A stretch of 64,000 bases of DNA from Flavobacteriales bacterium (GCA_020852835.1 JADZAC010000085.1:1-64000), one strand, 5' to 3'; counted from the stretch's first letter, positions 16,601 through 25,571 are shown. Numbers and translations: made by a program. Notes: a model not told the origin generated them from the letters alone.

Positions 16601-19600
16601 CTCACGGGCTTTGCCCCGCCCGGCGGCACCTGGAGCGGGGCCGGGGTCGCTCCCGGCGGCAGCTTCACGCCCAGTGGCCCGGGCAGCTTCCCGCTCACGT
16701 ACACCTTCACCGATGCCAACGGTTGCACCGCGGCCGATGGCCTCACGGTCACCGTGATCACCATCACCGATCCCGCATCCGCTGGAAATGACACGGCCGT
16801 TTGCGTCAACAGCGGCGCCCTGCAACTGGCCGGAAACCCAGGCGGCGGCATATGGACCGGCCCGCAGGTGGATGCCGCCGGGCTGTTCGATCCCGCAGTG
16901 GACGGGAGCTTCACCCTTACTTACAGCGTGGGCGCCGGCTCGTGCACCACGCAAGACCAAGTGGACATCACCGTGCATGCGTTGCCGGCGATCGTGCTTT
17001 CGGGCTTGGATGATGCCTGCGCGGATGCGCCACCGATCACCTTCGGCGCCACGCCTCCCGGTGGCAGCTGGCAGGGAACGGGCATTACCGATCCCGTGCT
17101 GGGCGTGTTCGATCCCGCGATCAGTGGTGCGGGCAACTTTCCGGTCACCTACACCATCACCGACGCCAATGGCTGCACCAATAGTTTGACACAGGTGATG
17201 GCCGTGCTGACCGTGCCCGCCGCGGCCTTCACCCATGGGCCCATCGCCTGTGCCATGGCGCCGTTCCCATTCACCGGCACAAGCACGGGGGCCACCTCTT
17301 GGAGCTGGGACTTCGGCGACGGGGGCAGTTCCACCCTCGGATCACCGGCCCACGTGTACGCCGACACCGGCACCTATACCGTTACGCTCACCGCGTTCAC
17401 CGGCCTCGGCTGCTCCAGCTCGGCCACGGCAACGGTCACCGTGTGGGAGGGCCCTTCCGTCGGCTTCGACTTTGATCCGGCGCAGGGCTGCGGCCCCTTG
17501 CTGGTCAGCGCCACCAACAACAGTTCGGGGAACGGCCTGAGCTACAGTTGGGATTTCGGCGACGGTTCCACCTCTACGGACCAGCAGCCGCCCCCGCATG
17601 CATTCAGCGCAGGGGTGATGGGCGATACCACCTACGCCATTACGCTCACGGCCGGCAACGTGTGCGGCTCGGTTGATTCCACGGGCTTGGTCACCGTGCA
17701 TCCCGCGCCCACCGCCCTGTTCGGGCCGGACTTCGATGCAGGTTGCTCCCCGTGGCCGGTGACCTTCAGCAACGTCACCGTCGGACAGGCCGACAGTTAT
17801 TTCTGGGACTTCGGTGATGGCACCACCAGCACCACCCCGGACAGCCTGGTGCAGCACACCTACTACGCCAACTCCGCCGACAGCGTGTACACCATCACCC
17901 TGGCCGCCTCCAATGCCTGCGGAAGCGACACGGCCAGCTACACCATCACTACGTTGCCCAACACCATCACAGCCTTCTTCAACACCGATACCACCATCGG
18001 CTGCGTACCGCTCACAGTGAACTTCACCCAGTACAGCATCGGCGTTACCAACTGGCATTGGGACCTCGGGGACGGCAACGTGTCCACCGCGATGAACGTG
18101 AGCCACACCTACTCGACCCCCGGCACCTACACCGCCACGCTGTTCGGCGATAATGGATGCAGCCATGACACCGTGGCCGTGACCATCACCGTGCAGCCTG
18201 CGGCGTTGGCGGATTTCACCATCGGCCCCGGCCTGCACTGCGCCGGTGCGCCGGTGCAATTCACCAACAACAGCCCGTCGCCGGCGGGCGTGCATTGGGA
18301 TTTCGGCGACGGCGGCACCTCCACGCTCACCACGCCCGTGCACGGCTATGCGGCGGCAGGCACCTATAGCGTCACGCTCAGCGTTACGTCCACCCTTGCT
18401 CCTTGCCCGGCGGTGCTCACCCAGCCGGTTACCGTACTGCCCGCACCGGTTGCCGCCATCGTGGCCGACAGCTCCAGTGGCTGCATGCCGCTGGAGGTCC
18501 AGTTCACCAACACCGGAACCAACAGCGATTTCCAACAATGGGAACTCGGTGACGGCAACACGAGCGGCGCCGCCGCGCCGGCGCACACCTTCACGGCCGC
18601 GGGAGCCTACACGGTGCAGTTGGTCGCCGAGCACCTCAATGGCTGCACGGACACCGCAACCACCGTGATCACGGTTTTCCCGCTGCCGCAGAGCGCCTTC
18701 ACCCTGGCGCAGGACCACAGCTGCACCACGCCCGCCACCCTGCAGTTGTTCAGCAATGCCGCAGGAGCCGTGAGCTACAGCTGGGACCTTGGCAACGGTA
18801 GCGCCTCCTTGCTGAACAACCCCGTCGCCGTGTACGATGCGCCCGGCAGCTACACCATCACGCTCAACGTGGCGAACCAGTACGGCTGCACCCACGATAC
18901 CAGCAATGTGTTCGTGGTGCATCCCACGCCACTGGCGGCGTTCCTGGCGCAGCCGCAGCCCGCCTGCGCCGGATACCCCGTGTACTTCCAGAATCTTTCC
19001 GCCAATGCCAATGCCTTCCAATGGTCGTTCGGCGACGGGCAGCAGGCGGATGAAGCCGCCCCCGTGCACGCCTTCCCGGCAGGCAACTACACCGTGATGC
19101 TGATCGCCACGGGTGCGGGCGGTTGCTCCGATACCGCCGTGGTGCCCGGTGCCGTGCAGGTAAACCCCACGCCCATCGCCGCCTTCAGCTATCAACCCAT
19201 GCAAAGCACCTCCTATGCGCTGCAGTTCTTCAACCAGAGCATTGGCGCCACCAGTTGGCTGTGGGATTTCGGCGATGGCCTGTCGTCCACCGCACAGGAG
19301 CCCATGCACCTCTTCCCGGCCGGGCCGGATGACCTCTACCCGTTCTGCCTGGTGGCCAGCAATGACCATGGTTGCACGGACACCCTGTGCCGGTCCGTGG
19401 TGGCGGTGAGCGACCCGGAGGTGTTTGCGCCCAACGCCTTCACGCCGGACCAGGACGGGTTGAACGAATCATTCCGGCCCGTGCTCAACGGCTTTGAGAA
19501 GTGGACCTATGACTTTTACGTGTTCGACCGATGGGGAGAGCAGGTGCACCACACCCGTGACCGCTGGGCTGCATGGGAGGGCAGCTACAACGGCCAGCCC

Positions 19601-19699
19601 GTGAAGAGCGATGTGTACGTGTGGAAGGTGGTGCTGAACCGCGACGGCGATGAGCGCGTGTATTACGGCCACGTGACCGTGGTACGGGGATCGGATTGA
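13622..19699 (+). CDS. Giant adhesin-like surface protein with T9SS type B (gliding-associated) C-terminal domain
   Basis: The 2025-residue protein starts MSWRPFFPSQACAMVAMLWL, an acceptable signal peptide ending near GQAQ. The first half is an array of Ig-like modules, six of which carry a PxGGTWSG motif followed by SFxP and a DANGC strand. From about residue 1195 to 1925 come nine PKD-type repeats with WDFGDG or close variants. The last 95 residues (VFAPNAFTPDQDGLNE, VFDRWGEQVHHT, SDVYVWKV) are the gliding-associated CHU_C/type B sorting domain. Such proteins leave through T9SS and act as long surface adhesins or motility-linked fibres. The internal Met near residue 14 is another possible start. 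It is transcribed alone, just below mobile element copy A. Confidence 0.9.
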   Translation: MSWRPFFPSQACAMVAMLWLVPKPGQAQLTADAGNDVVICAGSPTTLGGAAATGGVPPYTYAWTPAAGLSSAMGLHPQCTATATTTYTLTATDANGLSGTSQVTVTVKPVPAVNLACTNATSSMYGGVLTFSVCGLGANPYNFDFVDATSALPGASYSITWGNGQNGTFGSSGWSATEQFPFGLSTGSYTVQQPAPNNCSITVPFNVFVGEVPLGGLSVVSNSSVCTGSPVSFEWNNFSSNPPGTLYIVNYGDGNIDTLPQPPQAAFDHVYTQSSCAVGGEYTIAWSITNPCDVRTGSINQIRVSGAPVADFTITPNDTACVNSTVYFNDISQGTQAPACVGPKHIWSISPATGWNAAGAMGSTNGQPAVPGVWTSGAASLGVTFNTPGTYTVTDVAGNICSVDTVVRTICVEQPPQPAFTVSATTGCTPLVVNTNNTSTSPNSCSTRYNWSAAANSAACGGTAAAAFSGGTNAGTFEPQFTLTGGGSYTLLLQAINSCGTYPVSQVVNVGAPPQVALNAPGTICEGQAISPAATFNACGTPITGYWWSTAGGNPANSSSQVPGAITYAAPGGYTVIASAFSACSSGMASVPLTVAPLPAAPVVGGPITLCVGEDLQLSAAPVPGVTFQWTGPNGFSSALSNPMINGVTAAAQGTYTVTAMAGSCSGPSSTVVVTVNPAPVLGISPANPAVCAGDPITLMGSGGANYQWEVGGVPVGSGSPFTFWPSVTATVVLHGDANGCSAATSTLLTVHPLPAVNAGPDLVFCESTAPQALSFSPPGGTWSGSPDVDNAGNFTPAAQGGHSLVYTVVSPQGCINSDVVQVTVTAPPPPASAGGDTTICLNAPAVQLTGSPGGGTWSGAITSGGLFTPASPGSFIVSYALGSGSCSTSDQAQVTVLPLPVINPGADQQVCIDVPPFALNATPAGGTWSGAGTSGGSFDPLAAAAGPHLLLYSFTDANGCANTATRTITVNALPAVQAGNDATFCDQPMAQTLTGFAPPGGTWSGAGVAPGGSFTPSGPGSFPLTYTFTDANGCTAADGLTVTVITITDPASAGNDTAVCVNSGALQLAGNPGGGIWTGPQVDAAGLFDPAVDGSFTLTYSVGAGSCTTQDQVDITVHALPAIVLSGLDDACADAPPITFGATPPGGSWQGTGITDPVLGVFDPAISGAGNFPVTYTITDANGCTNSLTQVMAVLTVPAAAFTHGPIACAMAPFPFTGTSTGATSWSWDFGDGGSSTLGSPAHVYADTGTYTVTLTAFTGLGCSSSATATVTVWEGPSVGFDFDPAQGCGPLLVSATNNSSGNGLSYSWDFGDGSTSTDQQPPPHAFSAGVMGDTTYAITLTAGNVCGSVDSTGLVTVHPAPTALFGPDFDAGCSPWPVTFSNVTVGQADSYFWDFGDGTTSTTPDSLVQHTYYANSADSVYTITLAASNACGSDTASYTITTLPNTITAFFNTDTTIGCVPLTVNFTQYSIGVTNWHWDLGDGNVSTAMNVSHTYSTPGTYTATLFGDNGCSHDTVAVTITVQPAALADFTIGPGLHCAGAPVQFTNNSPSPAGVHWDFGDGGTSTLTTPVHGYAAAGTYSVTLSVTSTLAPCPAVLTQPVTVLPAPVAAIVADSSSGCMPLEVQFTNTGTNSDFQQWELGDGNTSGAAAPAHTFTAAGAYTVQLVAEHLNGCTDTATTVITVFPLPQSAFTLAQDHSCTTPATLQLFSNAAGAVSYSWDLGNGSASLLNNPVAVYDAPGSYTITLNVANQYGCTHDTSNVFVVHPTPLAAFLAQPQPACAGYPVYFQNLSANANAFQWSFGDGQQADEAAPVHAFPAGNYTVMLIATGAGGCSDTAVVPGAVQVNPTPIAAFSYQPMQSTSYALQFFNQSIGATSWLWDFGDGLSSTAQEPMHLFPAGPDDLYPFCLVASNDHGCTDTLCRSVVAVSDPEVFAPNAFTPDQDGLNESFRPVLNGFEKWTYDFYVFDRWGEQVHHTRDRWAAWEGSYNGQPVKSDVYVWKVVLNRDGDERVYYGHVTVVRGSD

Positions 19700-19745
19700 A
19701 GCGGCCTTGCCGGATAACTTGCAGCGCCTTCCGGGCCGAAATACC

Positions 19746-21122
19746 ATGGACGAACGCAGGGTCTTCACGCTCTCCCAGGTCAGCACCGCGATCAAGCAAC
19801 GGATCGAGGAAGCCACCGGCGGGCAGGCCTATTGGATCCGGGCGGAGATCGCCGGCCTCAAGGTGAAAAACCATGCCTACTTGGAGCTGGTGGAACACAA
19901 GGGCGGCCAAAAGGTGGCCGTGATGCGCGCCCACATCTGGAACTCCGCCTACCAGCGCATCCGCAGCGAATTGGGGGCCGAGGCGGACAATATCCTCAAG
20001 GACGGCGTGGAGGTGCTCCTTTTGGGGCGGGTGGACTTTCATTTGGTGCACGGGCTGAGCATCAACATAGAGGCGCTCGACCTGGCCTTCAACATCGGGG
20101 AAATGGAGCGGCGCAAGCTGGCCACCATCCGCGCGCTGAAGGAAGATGGCCTGTACAACCGCAACCGCTTCGCGCCCATGCCCATGGTGCTGCAGCGCAT
20201 TGCGCTGGTGGCCTCGGTGGGCTCTGCGGCCTATGCTGATTTTATGCAGCACCTGCAGCACAACGAACGGGGCTACCGCTTCCATGTGCGCGTATTCGGC
20301 TCCGCCGTGCAGGGCGATGGCGCCGCCGCCGAGCTGCGCGCCGCCGTGGGCGCGATCGATCCCCGGCTCTTCGATGCCTTGGTACTGGTCCGGGGCGGTG
20401 GTTCCAAGCTGGACCTCGAACCGTTCAATGATCTGGAACTGGCCCGCTTGGTGGCGGCCTTCCCCAAGCCCGTGCTCACCGGCATCGGGCATGATGTGGA
20501 CACCTCCGTGCTGGACCTCATTGCCAAAGAACCGCACAAAACGCCCACGGCCGTCGCGGATTTCCTGGTGGACAAGGCCTCCGGTTTCGAGATCGCCCTG
20601 ACGAGCATGCTGGACAAAGTGCATGGCCTGGTGCTCGAGGATTTCTCCATGCGCCGGGAGACCTTGAGCGCCTACGCGGAAATGGTCCGCACCAGGCCCG
20701 TGAACCACTGCCAGCTGCAACGCGGCCGCTTGCACACGGCCACCGGGCAACTGGCGCACCGTGTACAGGCCAAGCTGCACACTGAAGGCCAGGTGCTGGA
20801 GAACCACCGCGCCCGCTTGACCACCGATCCGCTGCGTTGGTTGCAGCAGGTGAAGCGGGCCGGTCTCGAAGAGCTTTCGATCAAGCTGGGCCTGGTGGCA
20901 AACAAGCAACTGCAGTTGGTGGCCTTGCAGCTGAAGGGCCTGCGTGAAACCGTGAACCTCCTCGGGCCGCAAGCCACTTTAGCCCGGGGCTTCAGCATTA
21001 CGCGGGCGCAAGGCCAAGCGATCACCGATGCGGGTAACTTGCGGCCTGGTGAGCGGATCACCACCACGTTGGCCAAAGGCACCGTGCACTCCACCGTTGA
21101 ATCCATCGAGCAACATGGCTGA
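19746..21122 (+). CDS. xseA: Exodeoxyribonuclease VII large subunit
   Basis: Starting at the ATG at 19746 (MDERRVFTLSQVSTAIKQRI) the protein is 458 residues. It shows the N-terminal OB fold (YWIRAEIAGLKVKNHAYLEL), the catalytic domain with VRGGGSKLDLEPFNDLELAR and GIGHDVDTSVLDLIA, and a long helical tail ending in LARGFSITRAQGQAI. With XseB it degrades single-stranded DNA to oligonucleotides in repair. The gene overlaps xseB by eight bases, so the subunits are translationally coupled. An upstream start at 19707 exists but adds a non-family extension. A TAACTTGC sequence about 25 bases upstream is a weak -7 candidate. Confidence 0.95.
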   Translation: MDERRVFTLSQVSTAIKQRIEEATGGQAYWIRAEIAGLKVKNHAYLELVEHKGGQKVAVMRAHIWNSAYQRIRSELGAEADNILKDGVEVLLLGRVDFHLVHGLSINIEALDLAFNIGEMERRKLATIRALKEDGLYNRNRFAPMPMVLQRIALVASVGSAAYADFMQHLQHNERGYRFHVRVFGSAVQGDGAAAELRAAVGAIDPRLFDALVLVRGGGSKLDLEPFNDLELARLVAAFPKPVLTGIGHDVDTSVLDLIAKEPHKTPTAVADFLVDKASGFEIALTSMLDKVHGLVLEDFSMRRETLSAYAEMVRTRPVNHCQLQRGRLHTATGQLAHRVQAKLHTEGQVLENHRARLTTDPLRWLQQVKRAGLEELSIKLGLVANKQLQLVALQLKGLRETVNLLGPQATLARGFSITRAQGQAITDAGNLRPGERITTTLAKGTVHSTVESIEQHG

Positions 21123-21318
21123 AAAGCCCCTGACCTACGACAAAGCCTATGCGGAGCTGGAGCAGATCATGACCGACCTGCAGGCGGACAAGATCGGCGT
21201 GGACGAGCTGACCGTGAAGGTGAAGCGCGCAGTGGAGCTGATCACCTTCTGCTCGCAGATGCTGCGCAGCACCGAGGACGAGGTGGGCAAACTGGTGAAG
21301 AAGCTGGGTTTGGCGTGA
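21115..21318 (+). CDS. xseB: Exodeoxyribonuclease VII small subunit
   Basis: The 67-residue protein starts MAEKPLTYDKAYAELEQIMT and continues with LQADKIGVDELTVKVKRAVE and LITFCSQMLRSTEDEVGKLV, the two-helix hairpin typical of XseB. Several copies bind the helical tail of XseA and activate the nuclease. The ATG at 21115 lies within the last codons of xseA (stop 21120-21122). The longer frame beginning at 21028 lies wholly in xseA sequence and is rejected. Length and sequence are fully normal for the family. Confidence 0.95.
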   Translation: MAEKPLTYDKAYAELEQIMTDLQADKIGVDELTVKVKRAVELITFCSQMLRSTEDEVGKLVKKLGLA

Positions 21319-21348
21319 GGCGGTTGCACGATCGTGGCCGGGCCCGGT

Positions 21349-21747
21349 TTATTTCAATCCGGTGTGGATGGCTGTAAGCGTGGCCGTGCTGTCCGTGCGG
21401 AAGTCGCGGAGCGTGGCGGCCAGGTAGTGCACTTGCTGTCCGCGCACGGTGCCGTGCACGTAGTACACCAGGCTGTCCTTGCTGCGGATGCTTTCGCCGA
21501 AGTTGATGTCGCAGCTGTCGATCACGGCCTTGCGCAGGTCGGCCAGTGAGAGGTGCAACGGGGCCAGTTGGGCTTCCGCCTCGGGGGTGGCCTTGATCAG
21601 GGTGCTTTGCAGGCGCAGCTTCACCCGGTGGTTGGGCATCCAGTCGGTGTTGTCCAGCCGGTTGCCGTAGATGCCCCAGGCCAGCAGGCAGCCCAGGCCA
21701 ATGCCGATGCCGAAGAGGTAGAGGCGGCGGGTCAAGGTCATGTGCAA
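21349..21747 (-). CDS. Membrane-anchored DUF4258-like protein
   Basis: The 132-residue protein starts MHMTLTRRLYLFGIGIGLGC with one membrane helix at about 9-27, then WMPNHRVKLRLQSTLIKATP, and a small alpha/beta part (LRKAVIDSCDINFGESIRSK, VYYVHGTVRGQQVHYLAATL). The pattern of anchor, PN-RV motif, DVNF-like strand and two beta strands resembles DUF4258 proteins of flavobacteria. Some of those also sit beside alanine dehydrogenase, as far as I recall. It follows ald on the same strand after about 177 bases. The function is unknown; it probably faces the periplasm. Confidence 0.6.
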   Translation of the reverse strand: MHMTLTRRLYLFGIGIGLGCLLAWGIYGNRLDNTDWMPNHRVKLRLQSTLIKATPEAEAQLAPLHLSLADLRKAVIDSCDINFGESIRSKDSLVYYVHGTVRGQQVHYLAATLRDFRTDSTATLTAIHTGLK

Positions 21748-21860
21748 GGTGAAAAGATGAAGGTGGCGTGTTGTGGGTTGTCAGTTGTGCGTGGTCAGTG
21801 ACCGCTCAACAAGATGGTTGCTCGTTGCTTTCCTGTGCGGAACTGGGATAGCGTCTCCAC

Positions 21861-21888
21861 CTGCCGCCTGCCACCTGCCACCTGCCAA
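21861..21888 (+). repeat. Four tandem 7-bp units (CTGCCac type)
   Basis: CTGCCGC, CTGCCAC, CTGCCAC and CTGCCAA follow each other between the DUF4258-like gene and ald. It is too short and uneven to be a CRISPR or a clear protein site. It may simply be a slippage tract. Confidence 0.5.
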
Positions 21889-21924
21889 CTAACCACTGAA
21901 ATGCAATTTCCTGTGAGCACTCCA

Positions 21925-23145
21925 TCAGAAAGCGGCCAGCAGCATGTCCAGGTCTTTGTACGGCAGGCGGTAGGCCTCGGAGAGGATCTCGCTGGTGAGG
22001 GCGCCGTTGTACAGGTACACGCCTTGGCGCAGGCCGATGTTGCGTTTGATCACATCCTCGAAGCCGCCCATTTCGCCCATGGTGAGCAGGATGGGGGTGA
22101 AGATGTTGGTGAGGGCGTAGGAGGCGGTACGGGGCACGCGGCTGGCGATGTTGGGCACGCAGTAGTGCAGCACGCCGTACTTTTTGTATACCGGGTCGGT
22201 GAGGCTGGTTTGTTCGCTGGTCTCGAAGCAGCCGCCGCGGTCGATGCTCACGTCCACAATGACGCTGCCGGCCTTCATGCGGCCCACGGTGTCCTCGTTC
22301 ACCACCATGGGGGTGCGGCCGTGCTCCGGGCGCAAGGCGCCGATGGCCACATCGGCTTGGATGAGCGCTTCGCGGAGCACATCAGGTTGGATCACACTGG
22401 TCCAGATGCGCTGGCCGAGGATGCTTTGCAGGCGGCGCAGGCGGTAGATGCTTTTGTCGAAGACCTTCACGCTGGCGCCGGCGCCCAGTGCTGCACGGGT
22501 GGCGAATTCGCCCACGGTGCCCGCGCCGATCACCACCACTTCGGCGGGGGCCACCCCGCTGATGCCGCCCAGCATGAGGCCCTGCCCGCCTTTGTCGGTG
22601 CTGAGGTATTCGGCGGCGATCTGTACCGAGGTGTTGCCGGCGATCTCGCCCATGGCCCGGATGATGGGGTAGATGCCCTCACGGTCCTTGATGAAGTCCC
22701 AGGCCACCGCCGTGAGCTTCTTGGCCATCATGCTGCGCAGGGCTTCGCGGTGCTGGGCGCCGGTCTGCAGGGCGGACACCAGGATCTGCTTGTGGTGCAG
22801 CAGGGCGATCTCTTCCTCGGAAGGGGCCGCTACCTTGAGGATCAGGTCGGATTCGAACACTTCGCGGGCATCATCGGCCATGCGGGCACCGGCTTCGCTG
22901 TAGTCGCTGTCCTGGAATTGCGCATTGCCGCCCACCCCGCGTTGCATCACAATGTCGTGGCCGCGGCCGGTGAGCACCGCCACGCTGGCGGGGGTGAGGG
23001 GCACGCGGTGTTCCTGCGGAGTGGTTTCCTTGGGGATGCCGATCAGCAACCGCTTGCCTTTGTGCGCCGCCTCCATGGTTTGTTCCTGGGGGAGCATGGC
23101 CACCTCGCGGGCCAGTTGTTTCAACAGTTCACTGCTGGTGCTCAT
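21925..23145 (-). CDS. ald: Alanine dehydrogenase
   Basis: The ATG at 23145 (MSTSSELLKQLAREVAMLPQ) gives 406 residues. The N-terminal catalytic part has IGIPKETTPQEHRVPLTPAS, which includes the substrate-binding Arg and Lys region. The Rossmann motif is VVIGAGTVGEFATRAALGAG, and DVSIDRGGCFETSEQTSLTD and HYCVPNIASRVPRTASYALT are also conserved. It interconverts L-alanine and pyruvate with NAD and ammonia. The extra ~35-residue N-terminal helix region is typical of Bacteroidota forms. It is the third gene of a minus-strand run with porX and tsaE, 11 bases downstream of tsaE. Confidence 0.93.
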   Translation of the reverse strand: MSTSSELLKQLAREVAMLPQEQTMEAAHKGKRLLIGIPKETTPQEHRVPLTPASVAVLTGRGHDIVMQRGVGGNAQFQDSDYSEAGARMADDAREVFESDLILKVAAPSEEEIALLHHKQILVSALQTGAQHREALRSMMAKKLTAVAWDFIKDREGIYPIIRAMGEIAGNTSVQIAAEYLSTDKGGQGLMLGGISGVAPAEVVVIGAGTVGEFATRAALGAGASVKVFDKSIYRLRRLQSILGQRIWTSVIQPDVLREALIQADVAIGALRPEHGRTPMVVNEDTVGRMKAGSVIVDVSIDRGGCFETSEQTSLTDPVYKKYGVLHYCVPNIASRVPRTASYALTNIFTPILLTMGEMGGFEDVIKRNIGLRQGVYLYNGALTSEILSEAYRLPYKDLDMLLAAF

Positions 23146-23156
23146 GTGCAATGCCC

Positions 23157-23591
23157 TCAGCGGGGCTGAAGTTCGTTGATCCGCAGGCTGCGCCCCCCGT
23201 CGGCGTCCAGGTCCATGGCCACTTCCACGGTGCCCGGCGGATACAGGCCTTGGCCCAGGGCGGGCCATTCCACAAAGCAGTAGTGGCCGCTGTCCAAGTA
23301 CTCGGTAAAGCCGATGCCTTCCAGTTCGTGGGCATGGTTCAACCGGTAGAGGTCGAAGTGGTACACCGGTTCGCCGTTGCGGGCGCGGTATTCGTTCACA
23401 ATGGCGAAGGAGGGGCTGGCCATGCCGGCTTCCACGCCGAGCCTGGTGCAGAGCGCTTTGATCAGGGTGGTCTTTCCCGCACCCAGCGGTCCGTTGAAGG
23501 TGAACACCCGGCTTTGCGGAAAGGCATGCAGCAGGTTTGCGGCTGCCGCCGGTACGTCTTCGGGCCGGTGCAGCGCAAGGAGGGTGCTCAT
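23157..23591 (-). CDS. tsaE: tRNA threonylcarbamoyladenosine biosynthesis ATPase TsaE
   Basis: The ATG at 23591 (MSTLLALHRPEDVPAAAANL) gives 144 residues; a TTG 12 bases upstream is a less likely start. The Walker A motif is FNGPLGAGKTTLIKAL. It is followed by MASPSFAIVNEY, VYHFDLYRL and the C-terminal CFVEWPAL, all standard TsaE motifs. It is the ATPase that works with TsaB and TsaD to complete the t6A modification at position 37 of ANN-decoding tRNAs. It starts eight bases after the porX stop, so the genes are one transcript; TsaB and TsaD are not in the window. Confidence 0.94.
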   Translation of the reverse strand: MSTLLALHRPEDVPAAAANLLHAFPQSRVFTFNGPLGAGKTTLIKALCTRLGVEAGMASPSFAIVNEYRARNGEPVYHFDLYRLNHAHELEGIGFTEYLDSGHYCFVEWPALGQGLYPPGTVEVAMDLDADGGRSLRINELQPR

Positions 23592-23599
23592 CGTGGGGG

Positions 23600-25153
23600 T
23601 CAACGCGGTTTGAGGTAGGCGATGGGCACCAGCATTTCTTCCATGGAGATTCCCCCGTGCTGGAAGGTGTTCCGGTAGAAGTTCACAAAGTGGTTGTAGT
23701 TGTTCGGATAAACGAAATAGAGGTCCTTCTTGGCGAAGATAAAGCTGCTGCTCACATTCATGCGCGGCAGGAAGGCCTGCGCGGGGTCCTTGATGGCCAG
23801 CACTTCCTTGCCTTCGTAGGTGAGGTTGCGGCCGTGCTTGTAGCGCAGGTTGGTGTTGGTGTTGCGGTCGCCCACCACCTTGCTTGGCTGGGTTACCCGC
23901 ACGGTGCCGTGGTCGGTGGTGATCACCACGCGGCCGCCCTTTTCGGCAATGGTCCTCAGGATGTCCAGCAGGGGGCTGTGCCGGAACCAGCTCAGGGTGA
24001 TCGACCGGTAGGCGGCTTCATCCTCGGCCAGTTCGCGGATCACTTCCATTTCCGTGCGGGCATGGCTGAGCATGTCCACGAAGTTGTATACGATGGCGTT
24101 GAAGGGGTTCTCCATCAGGTTGCCCACGGTCTCGGCCAACTTCTTGCCGGCGGCGATGTTGGTGATCTTGTGGTAGCTGGTCTTCACGCGTTTGCCCAAG
24201 CTCTTGAGCTGTTCGTTCATGAACTCCTCCTCGAAGGCGTTCTTGCTGCCTTCGTCATCCTCATTGAGCCATTTCCCGGGATAGCGCTTTTGGATCTCGC
24301 CCGGCATCATGCCCGCAAAGAGCGCGTTGCGTGCATACTGCGTGGCCGTGGGCAGGATGCTGTAGAACTGGCCTTGCTCCTCCACCTTGAAGAAATCGGC
24401 CACGATGGGCTCGATCACCCGCCATTGGTCCAGCCGCAGGTTATCGATGAGCACCAGGAACAGCGGGCCTTGCTTTTCGTCGATCAGCGGCGCCACTTTG
24501 TTCTTGAACACCTGGTGGCTTTGCATGGGCACGTCCTGGCCCTTGTTGTTCACCCAGTCCACGTAGTTTTTTTCCACGAAGCGGCTGAAGAGGTCGTTGG
24601 CCTCGGCCCATTGGCTGCGCAGGATCTCGGTCATGCCCTGGTCCGGGTTGCCGCTCAGCTCCAGTTCCCAGCGCACCAGCTCGTCGTAGAGCTGCATCCA
24701 CTCCTTGGTGCCCAGGCGGTCGCCCAGGCGCATGCCCAGCCTGCCGAATTCCTGCTGGTAGCTGCTGGTGGTCTTCTCGCTCACCAGGCGGCTGCCGTCC
24801 AAATGTTTTTTCAGGGCCAGCAGGATCTGGTTGGGGTTCACCGGTTTGATCAGGTAGTCGCTGATCTTGCTGCCGATGGCCTCCTCCATGATGCTTTCCT
24901 CCTCGCTCTTGGTGATCATGATCACCGGCGTGCGCGGGCTGGCCGCCTTGATGCGCGTGAGCGTTTCCAGCCCGCTGAGGCCGGGCATGTTCTCATCCAG
25001 GAAGACGATGTCGAACTCCGCCTTGCCCACGGCGTCCACCGCATCGAGCCCGTTGTTCACGGTGGTGACGGCATAGCCCTTCTTTTCCAGGAAGAGCACG
25101 TGGGGGCGCAGGAGGTCGATCTCGTCGTCGGCCCATAGGATGGATGCTGCCAT
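23600..25153 (-). CDS. porX: T9SS response regulator PorX (receiver plus PglZ-type phosphatase domain)
   Basis: The ATG at 25153 (MAASILWADDEIDLLRPHVL) gives 517 residues. Residues 1-120 are a receiver domain with acidic pocket DDE at 9-11, the phospho-acceptor Asp in VFLDENMPG and the Lys of YLIKPVNP. A helical region follows, then the alkaline-phosphatase-like PglZ domain with LVLIDNLRLDQWRV, SILPTATQYARNALF, YNFVDMLSHART, VVITTDHGTVRV. PorX is phosphorylated in the PorXY system and controls expression and activity of T9SS; its PglZ domain was shown in relatives to hydrolyse cyclic oligonucleotides. Its sensor PorY is not here. The porX-tsaE-ald order on one strand has eight- and 11-base gaps. 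Confidence 0.95.
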   Translation of the reverse strand: MAASILWADDEIDLLRPHVLFLEKKGYAVTTVNNGLDAVDAVGKAEFDIVFLDENMPGLSGLETLTRIKAASPRTPVIMITKSEEESIMEEAIGSKISDYLIKPVNPNQILLALKKHLDGSRLVSEKTTSSYQQEFGRLGMRLGDRLGTKEWMQLYDELVRWELELSGNPDQGMTEILRSQWAEANDLFSRFVEKNYVDWVNNKGQDVPMQSHQVFKNKVAPLIDEKQGPLFLVLIDNLRLDQWRVIEPIVADFFKVEEQGQFYSILPTATQYARNALFAGMMPGEIQKRYPGKWLNEDDEGSKNAFEEEFMNEQLKSLGKRVKTSYHKITNIAAGKKLAETVGNLMENPFNAIVYNFVDMLSHARTEMEVIRELAEDEAAYRSITLSWFRHSPLLDILRTIAEKGGRVVITTDHGTVRVTQPSKVVGDRNTNTNLRYKHGRNLTYEGKEVLAIKDPAQAFLPRMNVSSSFIFAKKDLYFVYPNNYNHFVNFYRNTFQHGGISMEEMLVPIAYLKPR

Positions 25154-25299
25154 GGTGGTGTTCGGGGTCCCGGTTGGCCGGGTGGGCGCTGTGGTCGTGT
25201 GCATGCAAGGGAAACACGCCCTGCGGGGGAATGTTGCCTTGCTTTTGTTAGAGGGCGTGAAATTATAGGGTGAAGTGCGTAGGGCGTGGTTTGCAGGTA

Positions 25300-25571
25300 G
25301 GACAAACGCATCTAAAGGGCCACCATGGGGCCGCATGCCGCGGAGGGATGTACTGCATCCGGCGATGACCACCGATCGTATGCGGTGTTGGCCCTTCGGC
25401 CCTCGCATGCTGTGCATGCTGTGGAGTGCCGCTTCGCTAATGCTCAGGGCAGTGTATAGTTAAAGCCTGCTTACTAAACGTAAACTGCCCTGGGCGGAGC
25501 CGAAGGGCTGACCTCAAATCCTTGGGCTTCAAATGGATGATAGGGGTCCTTGAATTTTGGTGCGTTAGCCC
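25300..25571 (+). mobile_element. Non-coding inverted-repeat element, copy C (degenerate)
   Basis: The left end GGACAAACGCATCTAAA (25300-25316) matches the family terminus; the right end TTTTGGTGCGTTAGCCC (25555-25571) is its inverse at 13 of 17 positions. TGGTTTGCAGG (25287-25297) and TGGCTTTGCAGG (25572-25583) flank it as an imperfect direct repeat. The interior has its own hairpin, CAGGGCAGT at 25445-25453 against ACTGCCCTG at about 25484-25492. It shares no obvious interior with copies A or B. It fills most of the 612-base gap between the divergent porX and HD-hydrolase genes; no gene is seen there. Confidence 0.5.

Noticed and set aside
17342-19369. Long minus-strand reading frame of 675 codons opposite the giant adhesin-like gene
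   Set aside because: It mirrors a repetitive, G+C-rich gene whose plus-strand frame is clearly real. The translation is His/Gly/Arg-rich and has no domain.
21861-21888. Tandem CTGCCac units as a CRISPR-like array
   Set aside because: The units are seven bases with no spacers and only four copies.
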